Positions 1 to 6,760 of a stretch of 14,000 nucleotides of DNA are shown in pieces. Under the pieces are notes generated by a model. It saw nothing but the letters and a program-made list of their open reading frames with translations, had not been told where the DNA came from and did not search any database. Both the position numbers and the translations under genes were made by a program. The number at the start of each line of letters is the position of its first letter. Within the stretch, counting starts at the first letter, position 1. Source of the DNA: Cyanobacteria bacterium UBA11370 (GTDB lineage Bacteria; Cyanobacteriota; Cyanobacteriia; Cyanobacteriales; Coleofasciculaceae); contig DNGI01000286.1 of NCBI GenBank assembly GCA_003486645.1, forward strand, positions 5,479 to 19,478, in the 5' to 3' direction.

Positions 1-70
1 AGTCCGTTTTGAGTTTTGAGTTTAAATTGCTAATTCAAAACTCAGCTTCGCAACGGTAGCGAGTAGTTTA

Positions 71-145
71 AATAGACTTCTCCAAAAAAGAATCTCAAAC
101 CCTTATCCTGTCTAAGGGAAAACCTAATTTCTGGAGAGGTCTATT
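71..145. repeat. MITE-like palindromic element, 75 bp
   Basis: The outer 14 bases (71-84) are the reverse complement of 132-145 with one mismatch. A second stem, CCCTTA (100-105) with TAAGGG (113-118), sits on almost the same axis, so the whole segment can fold into one long interrupted hairpin. This is the build of a small non-autonomous inverted-repeat element. No clear target-site duplication is visible. It ends four bases from the stop of the neighbouring minus-strand gene and could serve as that gene's terminator. A separate weaker inverted repeat, GAGTTTTGA (11-19) with TCAAAACTC (35-43), lies just to the left; no gene is seen in 1-148. Confidence 0.5.
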
Positions 146-148
146 ACA

Positions 149-670
149 CTATCCAATTACACTATCAATGACCTGACAAATAACTTCTCGTTGTTCGGCA
201 TCATAGTGCCAGCGTTGCAGAAATATTTTATACTCGCCTTCTCCGGTTACAGCACTTTCTCGTAAGGCTAAGGCTAATTCACGTATTTGAGGGAGTTGAA
301 TTTGTTCAATAATATGGCTAGTGCGCGATCGCACCCGATCCGATCCTTGTGCCATTTCTTCCTTATTATTGCGACGATGGGTAATTGCCATTGCCGTTGA
401 CATGGCTAAGTTTTTTACTAATAGTTCAGCTACAGTATCGGGAGAGGATTGGAGTGCTTGGATAACTTCGGGTGAGGGGTTATCGGCTAAGGTTCCTTCA
501 CTGGTAAGATAGGTGACGAAAAACCCTCTAGCCCCGTTTTCAGTTTTGACTAATTGGGCAATTCCCTCAGTAAATTCTGCCTCAGAGAGTTCCCCTGTTG
601 CGAGTTGAGACATCAGGGACTCGGTGAGGGCGATCGCGTCTTCAAATGTGACTGATTCTGGGATAATCAC
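149..670 (-). CDS. conserved cyanobacterial hypothetical protein, 173 aa
   Basis: This is an intact 173-codon frame starting at GTG (668-670) and ending at TAG. I recognise no named domain. The protein is soluble, helical and acidic, without signal peptide or membrane segment. The most distinctive stretch is near residues 88-115, where an Asn-Leu-Ala-Met segment is followed by a His-Arg-Arg-Asn-Asn motif and a Gly-Ser-Asp-Arg-Val-Arg-Ser-Arg motif. From memory this resembles short cyanobacterial proteins of unknown function. No Shine-Dalgarno sequence precedes the GTG. The next Met is residue 20, so the start is uncertain. An in-frame TAG lies 18 bases upstream of the GTG and separates this gene from another open frame (686-949). 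Natural codon use and two HIP1 octamers fit a real cyanobacterial gene. Confidence 0.75.
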   Translation of the reverse strand: MIIPESVTFEDAIALTESLMSQLATGELSEAEFTEGIAQLVKTENGARGFFVTYLTSEGTLADNPSPEVIQALQSSPDTVAELLVKNLAMSTAMAITHRRNNKEEMAQGSDRVRSRTSHIIEQIQLPQIRELALALRESAVTGEGEYKIFLQRWHYDAEQREVICQVIDSVIG

Positions 671-685
671 GGGAAGTTTTTGGCG

Positions 686-949
686 CTAATTTTTGCTGTT
701 CAATCTCTTATTGTGATGATACTCCATTAAGGTCACAATCGATTCTTGAGATTGTTCTAGCGGCTGAGTAAGCGACCGATTTTGGCTCTTTACAGGTAGA
801 TTGCTTCTTACGCTTTCCGTCGTCTCTTTGCTATAACTAGGTTTATTAGTTTCAGCACTGATGGGGATTTGGGTTTTGAGCTGGAAAATTAGAAAGTCTA
901 CATGAGTTTGAGTTTGGTAAAACCATTGAGTCAATTGGGTGGCAATCAT
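686..949 (-). CDS. doubtful small ORF, 87 aa, possibly a 5' part of the next gene
   Basis: This open frame of 87 codons begins at ATG (947-949) and ends at TAG (686-688). Its ATG shares the tetramer CATG (947-950) with the divergent CPBP gene start, which leaves no room for a separate ribosome-binding site on either side. The predicted protein starts with a short aromatic, Gln-rich helix (around residues 5-28) and continues as a polar, Ser/Gln-rich, low-complexity tail; no domain is recognised. It is in the same frame as the 173-aa gene downstream, separated by the TAG and five sense codons. It could be a small gene, an N-terminal portion cut off by a stop mutation, or non-coding leader DNA. 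Confidence is low. Confidence 0.3.
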   Translation of the reverse strand: MIATQLTQWFYQTQTHVDFLIFQLKTQIPISAETNKPSYSKETTESVRSNLPVKSQNRSLTQPLEQSQESIVTLMEYHHNKRLNSKN

Positions 950-2132
950 GTCTCAACAGAATATTCGGGAATTAGCTGGGCAAGGTAATCCAAAAGCGAT
1001 CGCCTCATTACTAAACCGTTCGTTGAATCCTAAAGGAATTACGGCAAAAGTTCGATTAAGAGGGGAGTGTTTGCACGTCTTGCTGGAGTCGGAGCAAGTC
1101 CAAAATGAATACACTCTAATAATGTTTATTCATAAGAAAATGATCAACTTGGGAGTTGAAGGCATTATTAATCTTGTGAAGGTCTCTGGGTATCATTTAG
1201 GGTCAAAAAATCCTGATTGGACTCAATATATTGAACTTAAAAATCCTTTTCTGAATTTCAAGGTTCGCAGCCTAGTTTTAGGGTATATTATTATATTATT
1301 GCTACTCGTTTTTATACTAATTTTTATACTATTTGGTGTAATTGGCTATAGAAGCGACTTGAACATTGATGAGCCAATTGTTGCCCTCTTTCTGGGGCTT
1401 CTAGTATATAGTTTGCTTTACCTCTGGGCATTGGAACGATTTAGGCAGTTGGACATCAACTATCAACGACTCATGGGCAATCTACCAAGTAACTATCACT
1501 GGTTACCAACTGTTGGACTTGTTGTTCCAGTATTGTTATTTTCTACAGGTACTTTCTACCTTTCGCATTACCTTTTGTCATTTTTTGCTCCTTCGTTGGT
1601 AGAGTCAATTCTGAATCAAAAGCTTTTTTTATCTGCTTCCGAAACTTCGGCACCAATACTGTATAACTTGTTCATGATTTTTGTCTCAGTCATAGTCGCT
1701 CCTGTGACTGAAGAATTCTTTTTTCGGGGAATTATCCTGCACCGCTGGGCAGCAAAGTGGGGTATGAGGTCAGCGTTAATAGCTTCTTCTCTTCTTTTTG
1801 GGTTTCTTCATAACAATTTTCTTGGTTTATCCGTTTTCGGATTGGTGATGGCTCTGCTTTATCTCAAAACCCGCACGCTGATAGTCTCTATTACTTGTCA
1901 TGCTTTGAATAATGCCGCCGGAACCTTCCTGGGTTTGCTCCCAATACTGTCGGGTTCTGCTGAAACCGTTTACACCGTGGAGCAATTTCGGTCTGATTGG
2001 TGGTGGGGAGTTCTATACGTGGTTTTGTCGGCTCCTTGGTTGATTCATTTCATCTACAAAAACTGGCCTAACCCACGTTCGCCTGCACCGTACTTTGTAA
2101 ATGCTTCTCAATTCACAAATCACTTTAATTAA
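948..2132 (+). CDS. CPBP family intramembrane metalloprotease (Abi/CAAX protease-like)
   Basis: This is a membrane-embedded metalloprotease of the CPBP (CAAX protease and bacteriocin-processing) family, 394 residues from the ATG at 948. The first ~100 residues form a soluble domain that, from memory, is common at the N terminus of cyanobacterial proteins. Several hydrophobic segments follow from about residue 110 onward. The three family motifs are present: Glu255-Glu256-x3-Arg260, Phe284-x3-His288, and His318-x3-Asn322. These supply the expected metal ligands and catalytic glutamate. A GTG nine bases upstream (939) is in frame, but the ATG is preferred because the domain normally begins Met-Ser/Asn-x-Gln. 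Substrate is unknown; CPBP members process prenylated proteins, peptides or bacteriocins, and some affect membrane or photosystem maintenance. It precedes the Dnd-like module but has its own spacing (109 bp), so co-function is not implied. Confidence 0.85.
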   Translation: MSQQNIRELAGQGNPKAIASLLNRSLNPKGITAKVRLRGECLHVLLESEQVQNEYTLIMFIHKKMINLGVEGIINLVKVSGYHLGSKNPDWTQYIELKNPFLNFKVRSLVLGYIIILLLLVFILIFILFGVIGYRSDLNIDEPIVALFLGLLVYSLLYLWALERFRQLDINYQRLMGNLPSNYHWLPTVGLVVPVLLFSTGTFYLSHYLLSFFAPSLVESILNQKLFLSASETSAPILYNLFMIFVSVIVAPVTEEFFFRGIILHRWAAKWGMRSALIASSLLFGFLHNNFLGLSVFGLVMALLYLKTRTLIVSITCHALNNAAGTFLGLLPILSGSAETVYTVEQFRSDWWWGVLYVVLSAPWLIHFIYKNWPNPRSPAPYFVNASQFTNHFN

Positions 2133-2172
2133 GCTAATAAAGTTTTGTATAATCTAAGATTTTTTCCTAAAA

Positions 2173-2202
2173 TTGACATGAATGTTGACGGCAACCTATA
2201 AA
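2173..2202 (+). promoter_or_regulatory. putative sigma-70-type promoter for the helicase-DndD unit
   Basis: A perfect -35 hexamer TTGACA (2173-2178) is followed after an 18-base spacer by TATAAA (2197-2202). This lies about 40 bases upstream of the GTG start at 2242, and GGGAGAGG (2224-2231) provides a ribosome-binding site about ten bases before that start. It is the best promoter-like sequence in the 109-bp gap after the CPBP gene and would drive the three-gene module. Confidence 0.55.
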
Positions 2203-2241
2203 ATTAGTTGAGCAATTTGTAGAGGGAGAGGTAGTTGGATA

Positions 2242-3744
2242 GTGAACCAGGTTTCAAAGAAAACTTATCAAGGGCAAAATCTGTGTCATTCTAAGGATTT
2301 ATATCAGGATAAAGATGCCTCTATCAATACTATTTTAGCTGAAGAGAAAAGTAATTATGATCTTGAAGAAAAGCAACTCCTACCTGGATATCCGAAAATA
2401 CCTACATCAATTCAATTGCGAAACTATCAGCAAAAAGCTGTAGAGAATTGGTTTGCTAATAAGGGACGAGGAACTCTCAAGATGGCGACGGGGAGTGGTA
2501 AGACGATTACAGCCTTAGCGATCGCCACTCAACTTTATCAAAAAATTGGCTTGCAAGTTTTGTTAGTCGTTTGTCCTTATCGACATCTCGTTACTCAATG
2601 GGCGCGAGAATGTGAGAATTTTAATCTTAAACCTCTCTTAGCATTTGAGAATGTTCGGAATTGGCAAAGTCAACTTTCTACTGAACTTTATAACGTGCAT
2701 TCTGGTAATCAACGGTTTCTGACGGTTATTACTACTAATGCTAGTTTAATGACAGACGGGTTGCAATCCCAACTTAAATACTTTCCCGATAAAACCCTAA
2801 TTATTGGCGATGAAGCGCATAACTTTGGTTCTCCCAAATTAGAAGCCAGTTTACCTCGTAATATTGGCTTGCGTCTTGCTCTATCCGCTACACCAGAACG
2901 GTATTTTGATGATTGGGGAACGGAAGTTTTATTCGACTATTTTGGTTCGGTCTTGCAACCTGAATTAACTCTCGCTGATGCCATTCGCCAGGGAGCATTA
3001 GTTCATTATCTTTATTATCCTATTCTAGTAGAATTAACCGAATCTGAATCTTTTATTTATGCCAAATTAACGAAACGAATTGGCTGGGCGTTGACGAATG
3101 AAAAAGATTTACAGAAGAATGATACTCTAACTTCATTGCTGATGCAACGCGCTCGATTAATTGGTTCAGCAGCTAATAAATTAAGTGCTTTACGAGAGTT
3201 AATGACTGAACGTTTGCATACCTCTCACACTCTATTTTATTGTGGCGATGGTTCGGTAGAAGGGGTATTAAGTGAGGAAAATAGCCGTCAATTAGCAGCC
3301 GTTACTCGGTTATTAGGGACAGAATTAGGTTATCGTGTTAACACTTATACGGCTGAGACTCCTTTAGGAGAACGGGAAGAACTACGTCGTCAATTTGAAA
3401 GCGGAGAATTGCAGGGATTAGTAGCCATTCGTTGTCTGGATGAAGGGGTAGATATTCCCGCGATTCAAACAGCAGTAATTCTGGCAAGTAGTAGCAATCC
3501 TCGCCAGTTTATCCAGCGACGTGGACGAGTTTTGCGTCAACATCCAGGAAAGGAACGAGCAACGTTATTTGATATGATTGTTTTACCTCCAGATTTAGGT
3601 AGAGAAACATTGGAAGTTGAACGAAATTTGCTTAAGAAGGAGTTGAAACGGTTTTTGGAATTTGCTAATTTAGCCGATAATGCGGGAGAAGCGAGAACTA
3701 AGTTATTACAGCTTCAGAAAAGGTACGGGTTGTTAGATCTGTAA
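2242..3744 (+). CDS. DEAH-box SF2 helicase, Dnd (phosphorothioation)-associated putative restriction protein
   Basis: This is a 500-residue superfamily 2 helicase/translocase. It shows the Q-motif-like region (Arg60-x-Tyr62-Gln63), Walker A ATGSGKT (82-88), DEAH box (190-193), Ser-Ala-Thr motif III (215-217), motif V (Asp400-Glu-Gly-Val-Asp404 region) and motif VI QRRGRVLR (425-432). The layout and length match the helicase family called 'DNA phosphorothioation system restriction enzyme' in cyanobacterial dnd loci. That assignment is from family memory and is supported here by the DndD-type gene downstream. The first ~55 residues are polar and probably variable. I see no recognisable nuclease domain, so cutting activity, if any, would need an unrecognised fold or a partner. 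Translation begins at GTG (2242), preceded by GGGAGAGG. It is probably the first gene of a unit with the 80-aa gene and the DndD-like gene. Confidence 0.82.
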   Translation: MNQVSKKTYQGQNLCHSKDLYQDKDASINTILAEEKSNYDLEEKQLLPGYPKIPTSIQLRNYQQKAVENWFANKGRGTLKMATGSGKTITALAIATQLYQKIGLQVLLVVCPYRHLVTQWARECENFNLKPLLAFENVRNWQSQLSTELYNVHSGNQRFLTVITTNASLMTDGLQSQLKYFPDKTLIIGDEAHNFGSPKLEASLPRNIGLRLALSATPERYFDDWGTEVLFDYFGSVLQPELTLADAIRQGALVHYLYYPILVELTESESFIYAKLTKRIGWALTNEKDLQKNDTLTSLLMQRARLIGSAANKLSALRELMTERLHTSHTLFYCGDGSVEGVLSEENSRQLAAVTRLLGTELGYRVNTYTAETPLGEREELRRQFESGELQGLVAIRCLDEGVDIPAIQTAVILASSSNPRQFIQRRGRVLRQHPGKERATLFDMIVLPPDLGRETLEVERNLLKKELKRFLEFANLADNAGEARTKLLQLQKRYGLLDL

Positions 3745-3875
3745 AATATAATAATTACGGAAACAATAATCATTATCTTAAAGGAGCAAACTCCCGGCGA
3801 GTAAAGGGGCTGCCTAGCCAAGACGTAAAACACGTAATACAATAGCGATCGCCAGTTTCATAATCTTACAGGGTG

Positions 3876-4118
3876 ATGAGTTTCCAATACCCAGATATTG
3901 CGACTCAAGCGATATCCAATATATTATCTGAAAATCGTTCTTCTTATCAGACCAATTCTGCTCTCAGTGATGTCCAGGAACCCATTATCAGCGCTTCTCC
4001 TGAAGTTCGGCGTATTATTGAGCGGGTTTTGCAAGCCGAAAAAGATAAACTTTATATGAAGAACCCCCGCAATATTAATGATGATATCCTTAAAATTATA
4101 AAGGAAGAAGTGCAATGA
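3876..4118 (+). CDS. small protein linked to DndD-like gene, 80 aa
   Basis: This short, intact gene encodes a polar, mostly helical protein without membrane segment or Cys pairs. The C-terminal half, from Ser-Pro-Glu-Val near residue 41 to the end, is charged and amphipathic and contains an Asn-Pro-Arg-x-Ile-Asn-Asp-Asp-Ile-Leu motif. The N-terminal half is Ser/Gln-rich. Its TGA overlaps the next ATG in the tetramer ATGA (4115-4118), so translation with the DndD-like ATPase is coupled and the products probably act together. It does not look like DndE, which is longer and of a different, basic type. I recall small proteins at this place in other cyanobacterial dnd-type loci, but no function is known to me. 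The ATG at 3876 is preferred over the GTG immediately before it. The 128-bp gap upstream contains no convincing promoter. Confidence 0.75.
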   Translation: MSFQYPDIATQAISNILSENRSSYQTNSALSDVQEPIISASPEVRRIIERVLQAEKDKLYMKNPRNINDDILKIIKEEVQ

Positions 4119-6181
4119 AGCTGCGGTCAATCCGGCTTTGCAATTTTCGTCAGTTTTATGGAAAAACTCCAGAAATTTTACTGGCAAATGGAGAGCGGAA
4201 TACAACGGTTATCCATGGTAATAATGGTGCAGGAAAAACGACGTTATTAAATGCCTTTACGTGGGTATTATACGAAAAATTTAGTACAGCGTTTGCTTCA
4301 AACGAGCAACTGGTAAACAAGCGAGCAATTGCGGAAGCCAGACTAAAAGAATCGGTAGAATGTTGGGTAGAGATTGGGTTTGCTCATTACAACAAACGCT
4401 ACCAAGCAAAGCGTCTGTGCCGTGCTTATAAAACCGAGGCTGGAGTTGAACAGGGGAAAAGCGAATTGTATCTGCAAATTGCGGGTGATGATGGGCGTTG
4501 GTTACTTCCTCAACAGCTTCCAGACGATATTATTGGGCGAATTTTACCAGCTAGCTTGCATCAATATTTCTTTTTTGATGGGGAACGGATTGAGCAAATT
4601 GTTCGTTCTGATAAGAAATTGGAAATTGCTGAAGCAACTAAAACATTGCTAGGTGTAGAGGTATTAAATCGGGGTATTAAACATTTAAAAGAAGCTAAAA
4701 AAAGTTTGGAATCTGAGTTATCATTGATTGGTGATTCAGAAACTCAAAATCTCCTTAAAGAACAGCAAAAATTAGAACAGAAAATTACTCATTTTTTGAA
4801 CCGTCAACAGGAAATTGAGCAAGAACTCACAAACCAAGATGAGTTAAAGCGAACAATTAGCGATCGCTTATTAGAACTCGGTGGCGCACAGGAGTTGCAA
4901 CAGTTACGGGATGAACTGCAAGGACAAGAAAAGATTATTCGGGAACAACTTAAACAAGCCAAAAATGCTCTCAAACGAGCGATATCTACTCGTGGTTATA
5001 CAGTGTGGCTTTCCGAAGTAACAACAAAATTTCGGGCAATTGTGCAACAATTGGGAGAACGGGGAGAGTTACCTGTAGGAATTAAACGGCAATTTGTTGG
5101 GGATTTACTCAAAGAACAACGCTGTATTTGTGGTGCAGAATTAATAGAAGGAACTCACGCTCATCAACAGGTTGCTAGCTGGATGGATAAAGCCGGAATT
5201 GCAGATGTTGAGGAAACAGCAATTCGTATGAGTGTCCAAGTCGATGAAATTGATAAGCAAATCCCGGAATTTTGGCAAGAAGTTGATAAACAACAGGCAA
5301 GTATTTCTCAAGGGAGAGTAGAACTTTCTCGAATTGAAACCCAACTGGATGATATTAAGAAAAAATTGCGGATTTTTCCCGATGAAGATATCAGTCAGTT
5401 GCAAAAAAGGCTGGATGAAATTGAGCAAACTATTCGGGATTTGATATTAGAGAAAGGAGCAAATCAGCAACAAATTGAGCGAATAAAATTAGATATTGAG
5501 TTAAAAATTAAACAAATTACTAAGCATAAAATGAATGAAAATAAGCAAGCATTGGCACAACGACGCATTGTTGCAACTCAGGATGCAATTGACCGATTAA
5601 CTGAAGTAAAATCACGGTTAGATCATCAGTTTCGCACATCCTTGGAAAAGCGGGTACAGGAAATATTTGCATCCGTTTCTTTTACGCCTTATAGTCCGAA
5701 ATTGAGTGATAAATACGAGTTAACGCTAGTAGAAAATACCGCCGGACACGAGACAACTGTTGCTGCATCTACAGGGGAAAATCAGATTCTCAGTTTATCG
5801 TTTATCGGTGGAATTATTGATCGGGTTCGGGATTGGATTCAAGAACACGCGCTAATGGGACCTGATAGTAGTACATTCCCCATTGTGATGGACTCTCCCT
5901 TTGGAAGTTTAGATGAAATTTATCGTAAGCAAATTGCTAAAACACTACCAAAATTAGCGAATCAATTGGTCGTTTTAGTCACAAAAACCCAGTGGCGAGG
6001 AGAGGTTGCTCAAGAAATGGAACATTATATTGGACGAGAATACGTTCTGACTTATAATTCTCCTAAAGCAGGCTGTGAGCAAGATTTTATCGAATTAGCT
6101 GGGACGCGTTACGATCTAGTTAGGCAAAGTCCCAATGAGTTTGAATATACTGAAGTTGTTGAGGTCGATTATGAATTTTAG
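4115..6181 (+). CDS. dndD: DndD-type SMC/Rad50-like ATPase
   Basis: This is a 688-residue ATPase of the SMC/Rad50 class, the usual size for DndD of the DNA phosphorothioation machinery. Walker A GNNGAGKT is at 35-42. A long coiled coil (about 175-530) is broken near its middle by a Cys337-x-Cys339-Gly zinc-hook-like turn. The ABC signature Ser552-Thr-Gly-Glu-Asn-Gln is followed by Walker B with Asp593 in an Asp-Ser-Pro-Phe-Gly segment and a D-loop at Ser598-Leu-Asp600. In known systems DndD hydrolyses ATP and works with DndC and DndE to place sulfur in the DNA backbone, probably by opening or nicking DNA. AAGGAAG (4101-4107) is the ribosome-binding site, and the ATG overlaps the stop of the 80-aa gene. 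dndB, dndC and dndE are not in this window, so the role may be modification, restriction or another defence step. A generic Rad50-like defence ATPase is the alternative. Confidence 0.85.
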   Translation: MKLRSIRLCNFRQFYGKTPEILLANGERNTTVIHGNNGAGKTTLLNAFTWVLYEKFSTAFASNEQLVNKRAIAEARLKESVECWVEIGFAHYNKRYQAKRLCRAYKTEAGVEQGKSELYLQIAGDDGRWLLPQQLPDDIIGRILPASLHQYFFFDGERIEQIVRSDKKLEIAEATKTLLGVEVLNRGIKHLKEAKKSLESELSLIGDSETQNLLKEQQKLEQKITHFLNRQQEIEQELTNQDELKRTISDRLLELGGAQELQQLRDELQGQEKIIREQLKQAKNALKRAISTRGYTVWLSEVTTKFRAIVQQLGERGELPVGIKRQFVGDLLKEQRCICGAELIEGTHAHQQVASWMDKAGIADVEETAIRMSVQVDEIDKQIPEFWQEVDKQQASISQGRVELSRIETQLDDIKKKLRIFPDEDISQLQKRLDEIEQTIRDLILEKGANQQQIERIKLDIELKIKQITKHKMNENKQALAQRRIVATQDAIDRLTEVKSRLDHQFRTSLEKRVQEIFASVSFTPYSPKLSDKYELTLVENTAGHETTVAASTGENQILSLSFIGGIIDRVRDWIQEHALMGPDSSTFPIVMDSPFGSLDEIYRKQIAKTLPKLANQLVVLVTKTQWRGEVAQEMEHYIGREYVLTYNSPKAGCEQDFIELAGTRYDLVRQSPNEFEYTEVVEVDYEF

Positions 6182-6274
6182 TTTATCCTCTGCTATAGAT
6201 AGAGTGAGAGATCAGCTCAATCCACAGGCATAATTGAATTAATCCCAATTCCTTTACTTAACCTGGAGGGGGTT

Positions 6275-6496
6275 ATGCGTTTTAAAAATATTTTAACGTT
6301 GGGTTTAATCCTAGCATTACTCTTTATTACGATTGGCGATCGCGTCCTACCCAAACCCCTTAATGAGATAAGCTACAATACCCGCACGAATATCAATCAG
6401 TTTTTAATCGGTTTATTCCCTAATTGGCATCCCAAAAATCCGAATGATCGCACTAGAGATGCTGTTGAACAACTCGAACCAAAAGACAAAAAATAA
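6275..6496 (+). CDS. small single-helix membrane or exported protein, 73 aa
   Basis: An excellent ribosome-binding site (GGAGG at 6265-6269, five bases before ATG) and good codon use make this a real gene. Residues 5-21 form one hydrophobic helix after a Met-Arg-Phe-Lys start, which fits a signal anchor or uncleaved signal peptide. The remaining ~50 residues are polar, with a Phe-Pro-Asn-Trp-His-Pro-Lys-Asn-Pro segment near 48-56 and a charged tail. I do not recognise a family; it resembles the short, lineage-restricted membrane proteins common in cyanobacteria. It lies 93 bp after the DndD-like gene and is convergent with chlH, so it may or may not share the defence transcript. Confidence 0.65.
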   Translation: MRFKNILTLGLILALLFITIGDRVLPKPLNEISYNTRTNINQFLIGLFPNWHPKNPNDRTRDAVEQLEPKDKK

Positions 6497-6531
6497 GGTT
6501 CTTCAGTTTTAAAATCTACAGATCAAGATAC

Positions 6532-6627
6532 TATAGCGGTTCTCGTACTGATGAGGTACAAATTCCTAGGTTTTGGGGAGTGGGGAAGAAAAAGCAACTG
6601 TACCTCACCTACTTGAGAAATGCTATA
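6532..6627. mobile_element. MITE-like inverted-repeat element, 96 bp
   Basis: The 29-base arms 6532-6560 and 6599-6627 are imperfect inverted repeats (21 of 29 positions match). The outer TATAGC and the inner TGAGGTACA blocks are exact. The 38-base centre is G-rich and not conserved in pairing. There is no ORF inside. The size, terminal TATAGC ends and location between convergent genes fit a non-autonomous miniature transposable element. The arm sequences resemble intergenic repeats I associate with filamentous cyanobacterial genomes, but that is from memory. Confidence 0.6.
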
Positions 6628-6672
6628 CCAATTTTAGCTATCGACTATCCATTTTTATTTAGACATTGTTAT

Positions 6673-6727
6673 TAAATTTTATATATTTATATATAAAATT
6701 TAGGGGTACGACATTACCGTACCCCTA
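6673..6727 (-). terminator. hairpin terminator of chlH, with adjacent AT palindrome
   Basis: A perfect 10-bp stem, TAGGGGTACG (6701-6710) with its complement (6718-6727), encloses a 7-base loop. It lies 33 bases past the chlH stop. On the minus strand it is followed directly by TAAATTTTATATATA, a U-rich tail, so rho-independent termination of chlH is likely. That tail is itself one arm of an AT-only palindrome (6673-6686 with 6689-6702), so two hairpins abut and share two bases. The structure may also stop plus-strand transcripts coming from the small gene ending at 6496. Confidence 0.7.
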
Positions 6728-6760
6728 GTGATTTAACCTATTTAGGCAGATTGAGGATTA

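Noticed and set aside
3745..3872. A further small gene after AAAGGAG near 3780
   Set aside because: No start codon follows at a usable distance, and the short GGAG/CTCC and GGCT/AGCC pairings are too weak to name.
3876..4118. The 80-aa protein as DndE
   Set aside because: DndE is longer and basic, with a different N-terminal pattern; nothing here matches it.
3924..5428. Shadow frames within the small gene and dndD (3924-4205 minus, 4374-4652 plus, 5141-5428 minus)
   Set aside because: They overlap clearly functional frames carrying Walker and zinc-hook motifs and have no features of their own.
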